Shown here: positions 5,070-6,213 of the stretch, piece by piece
How positions within the stretch are numbered: the stretch's first letter is position 1
Layout of the letters: each line of letters starts with the position of its first letter
Assembly: GCA_947165615.1 (NCBI GenBank)
Contig: CAMVBD010000095.1
Location: 1-6,213 of the forward strand
Direction of reading: 5' to 3'
DNA length: 6,213 nt
From: an uncultured Clostridia bacterium
Lineage (GTDB): Bacteria > Bacillota > Clostridia > Oscillospirales > Acutalibacteraceae
Translations under genes and position numbers: made by a program
Notes under the pieces: model-generated
Told to the model about the DNA's origin: nothing
The model's input: only the letters and a program-made list of their open reading frames with translations
Databases searched by the model: none

Positions 5070-5097
5070 AGGTATATCCATTACAGTGCTCGGTCTC
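5050..5097. repeat. 48-bp imperfect inverted repeat over the recombinase promoter
   Basis: GAGACCGGGCACTGTA (5050-5065) pairs with TACAGTGCTCGGTCTC (5082-5097) with one mismatch, which is a G-U wobble in RNA. The arm centres are 32 bp apart, about three helical turns, fitting a regulator bound to both arms on one DNA face. The inner stretch (TAATAGG, TATAT, CCATTA) can extend the stem with a bulge. The right arm ends 4 nt before the AAGGAG ribosome binding site. Confidence 0.8.
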
Positions 5098-5111
5098 AGA
5101 AAGGAGTTTGT

Positions 5112-6213
5112 ATGACCGAGAATAACAATAGAATCACAGCGCTTTACGCCCGTCTGTCTGTTGACGACGGCTTTGACGGCGAGAGCAACAGTATTTCCAA
5201 TCAAAAGGACATTCTGTTGAAATATGCAAACGATAACGGTTTTCGAAACACACAGTTTTTTGTGGACGATGGGATCAGCGGCACGACCTTTGACAGACCG
5301 GATTTCCAAAAAATGAACGCCATGATCGAACGCGGCGAAATCGGAACAGTCATCGTAAAGGATCTAAGCCGTTTCGGACGGAATTATCTGGAAGCGGGCA
5401 ACTATCTTGAAATGAAGTATCCCGCTTTGAATGTGAGGTTCATCGCCATACAGGAAAATGTAGACACCCTGCGTGGCACAGGGACGGAACTGATGCCGTT
5501 TACAAACATTTTCAATGAATGGTTCGCAGCGCAGACCAGCAAAAAGATTCGTGATGTTTGGAAAACAAAGGCTGCAAGAGGCGAACGAGTCTCCGGCGTT
5601 ATCCCGTTTGGGTATAAAAGAGAAAGTGAAACCTCAGCCAAATGGGTAGTGGACGAACCGGCTGCCGAGATCGTACAGCGTATCTTCAAAATGTTCCTTG
5701 ACGGCATCAGTATTCATCATATCGCTCGTCGGCTGGAAGAAGAAAAAATACTGACGCCGACTGCGTATTTCTTATCTGTAGGACGAAAGGTGCGTAATCC
5801 GCTGCCGCCAAATCCGTACCGATGGGATAAAGGATCGATCCGGTGTATGCTGGATAACCGTCAATATACCGGATGTACGATCAACTTTATGACGACAGAG
5901 GTCAGCTACAAGGTTCACAAGACAGTGAGGAATCCGGAAGATCAGTGGCAAATCATTCCGAACACGCAGGAAGCAATCATAGACGAAGATACCTTTAACC
6001 GTGTGCATGAGCTCCGTGAACACAAGCACCGGTATACAGCGTGCAGACGAACCAGTTTGTTTTCCGGCCTCGTATTTTGCGGCGATTGCGGTTCAAAAAT
6101 GTACTTCGGCGCGGCAAACACCATGAAGCCGAATCTTGATTTCTTCCGTTGCTCCCACTACAAGGATAACCGCGGCGGATGCAAGATCCACTATATACGC
6201 AACGAAGTTCTGT
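5112..6213 (+). CDS. Large serine recombinase, TnpX-like, truncated at window end
   Basis: An open frame of 367 codons from ATG 5112 (AAGGAG at 5101-5106, 5-nt spacing) to the window end, with no stop. The resolvase-type catalytic domain spans about 8-150, with nucleophile Ser16 in YARLS (12-16), SISNQKDILLKYA (27-39), DDGISGTTFDRP (52-63) and KDLSRFGRNYLE (83-94, Arg87 and Arg90). The recombinase DNA-binding domain follows (about 165-300: IPFGYKR, AAEIVQRIFKMF, IARRLEEE, GSIRCMLDNRQYTG). A zinc ribbon has Cys323, Cys326, Cys347 and Cys357. Full-length relatives have about 550-700 residues, so the coiled-coil and C-terminal parts lie beyond the window. It should catalyse excision and insertion of the element by two-strand cleavage at short att sites. 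It has its own promoter, separate from the mob genes, and all expected catalytic residues visible here are intact. Confidence 0.93.
   Translation, partial: MTENNNRITALYARLSVDDGFDGESNSISNQKDILLKYANDNGFRNTQFFVDDGISGTTFDRPDFQKMNAMIERGEIGTVIVKDLSRFGRNYLEAGNYLEMKYPALNVRFIAIQENVDTLRGTGTELMPFTNIFNEWFAAQTSKKIRDVWKTKAARGERVSGVIPFGYKRESETSAKWVVDEPAAEIVQRIFKMFLDGISIHHIARRLEEEKILTPTAYFLSVGRKVRNPLPPNPYRWDKGSIRCMLDNRQYTGCTINFMTTEVSYKVHKTVRNPEDQWQIIPNTQEAIIDEDTFNRVHELREHKHRYTACRRTSLFSGLVFCGDCGSKMYFGAANTMKPNLDFFRCSHYKDNRGGCKIHYIRNEVL

Noticed and set aside
5050..5097. The inverted repeat before the recombinase as an attP/attL site of the element
   Set aside because: Upstream lies the element's own tnpW/parB/mob block, so the element end is more likely beyond the recombinase 3' end. 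An integrated att site would also be half chromosomal and not this symmetric. A circular or plasmid form would reopen the idea.
5050..5097. The same inverted repeat as an intrinsic terminator
   Set aside because: No T-run follows on the plus strand and a ribosome binding site comes immediately after. On the minus strand only a broken GATTTTCAATT follows.
5402..6124. Several minus-strand open frames over the recombinase region
   Set aside because: They are shadows of the serine recombinase, which is open to the window end and has intact catalytic motifs.
1..6213. CRISPR array, tRNA, rRNA, toxin-antitoxin or defence genes
   Set aside because: No regularly spaced repeats of CRISPR length, no tRNA cloverleaf or rRNA sequence, and no recognisable toxin, antitoxin or defence domain were seen on either strand.

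Overview
This window is the core of a mobile genetic element from a low-to-moderate-GC Gram-positive host, most likely a gut-type Clostridia (Bacillota). The signs are strong AGGAGG-type ribosome binding sites, sigma-A-like promoters (TTGACT-17-TATACT and TTGAAA-17-TATAAT), and a gene set of relaxase, ParB-like protein, TnpW-like protein and TnpX-type large serine recombinase that is typical of Clostridia integrative/mobilizable elements. No coupling protein, type IV secretion gene or replication initiator is visible. The window alone cannot tell an integrative conjugative element from a mobilizable element or a plasmid.

Layout. (1) Positions 1-170: the N-terminal part of an unrecognised leftward gene that runs off the window. 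Its strong promoter holds a perfect 12-bp palindrome between -35 and -10, and its ATG is so close to the -10 that the mRNA may be leaderless. (2) Positions 300-1889: a rightward three-gene operon of a small beta-rich, possibly OB-fold protein, a ParM-like actin ATPase and a ParR-like ribbon-helix-helix adaptor, i.e. a type II segregation cassette. (3) Positions 1887-2136: a dense non-coding control region. It begins with four copies of TGRYGTCAR spaced 21, 32 and 11 bp (helically phased, a candidate parC centromere). A series of inverted repeats follows, with the look of an oriT, and includes a probable terminator. (4) Positions 2169-5038: a rightward block of MobC-like accessory protein, MOBP-type relaxase with an unexpected hydrophobic segment, ParB-like protein and TnpW-like small protein, all tightly spaced. 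(5) Positions 5041-6213: a consensus-like promoter set inside a 48-bp imperfect inverted repeat, driving a large serine recombinase truncated by the window end.

Working model (inference). The serine recombinase excises and inserts the element. MobC and the relaxase process the oriT upstream of mobC for transfer. ParM/ParR acting on the repeats after parR stabilise the extrachromosomal form. The ParB-like protein has no ParA partner here and may act as a regulator or accessory DNA-binding protein. The least expected signals are the phased repeat array that starts on the parR stop codon, a 27-nt near-perfect palindrome inside the parB coding region, and the promoter nested in the inverted repeat before the recombinase.
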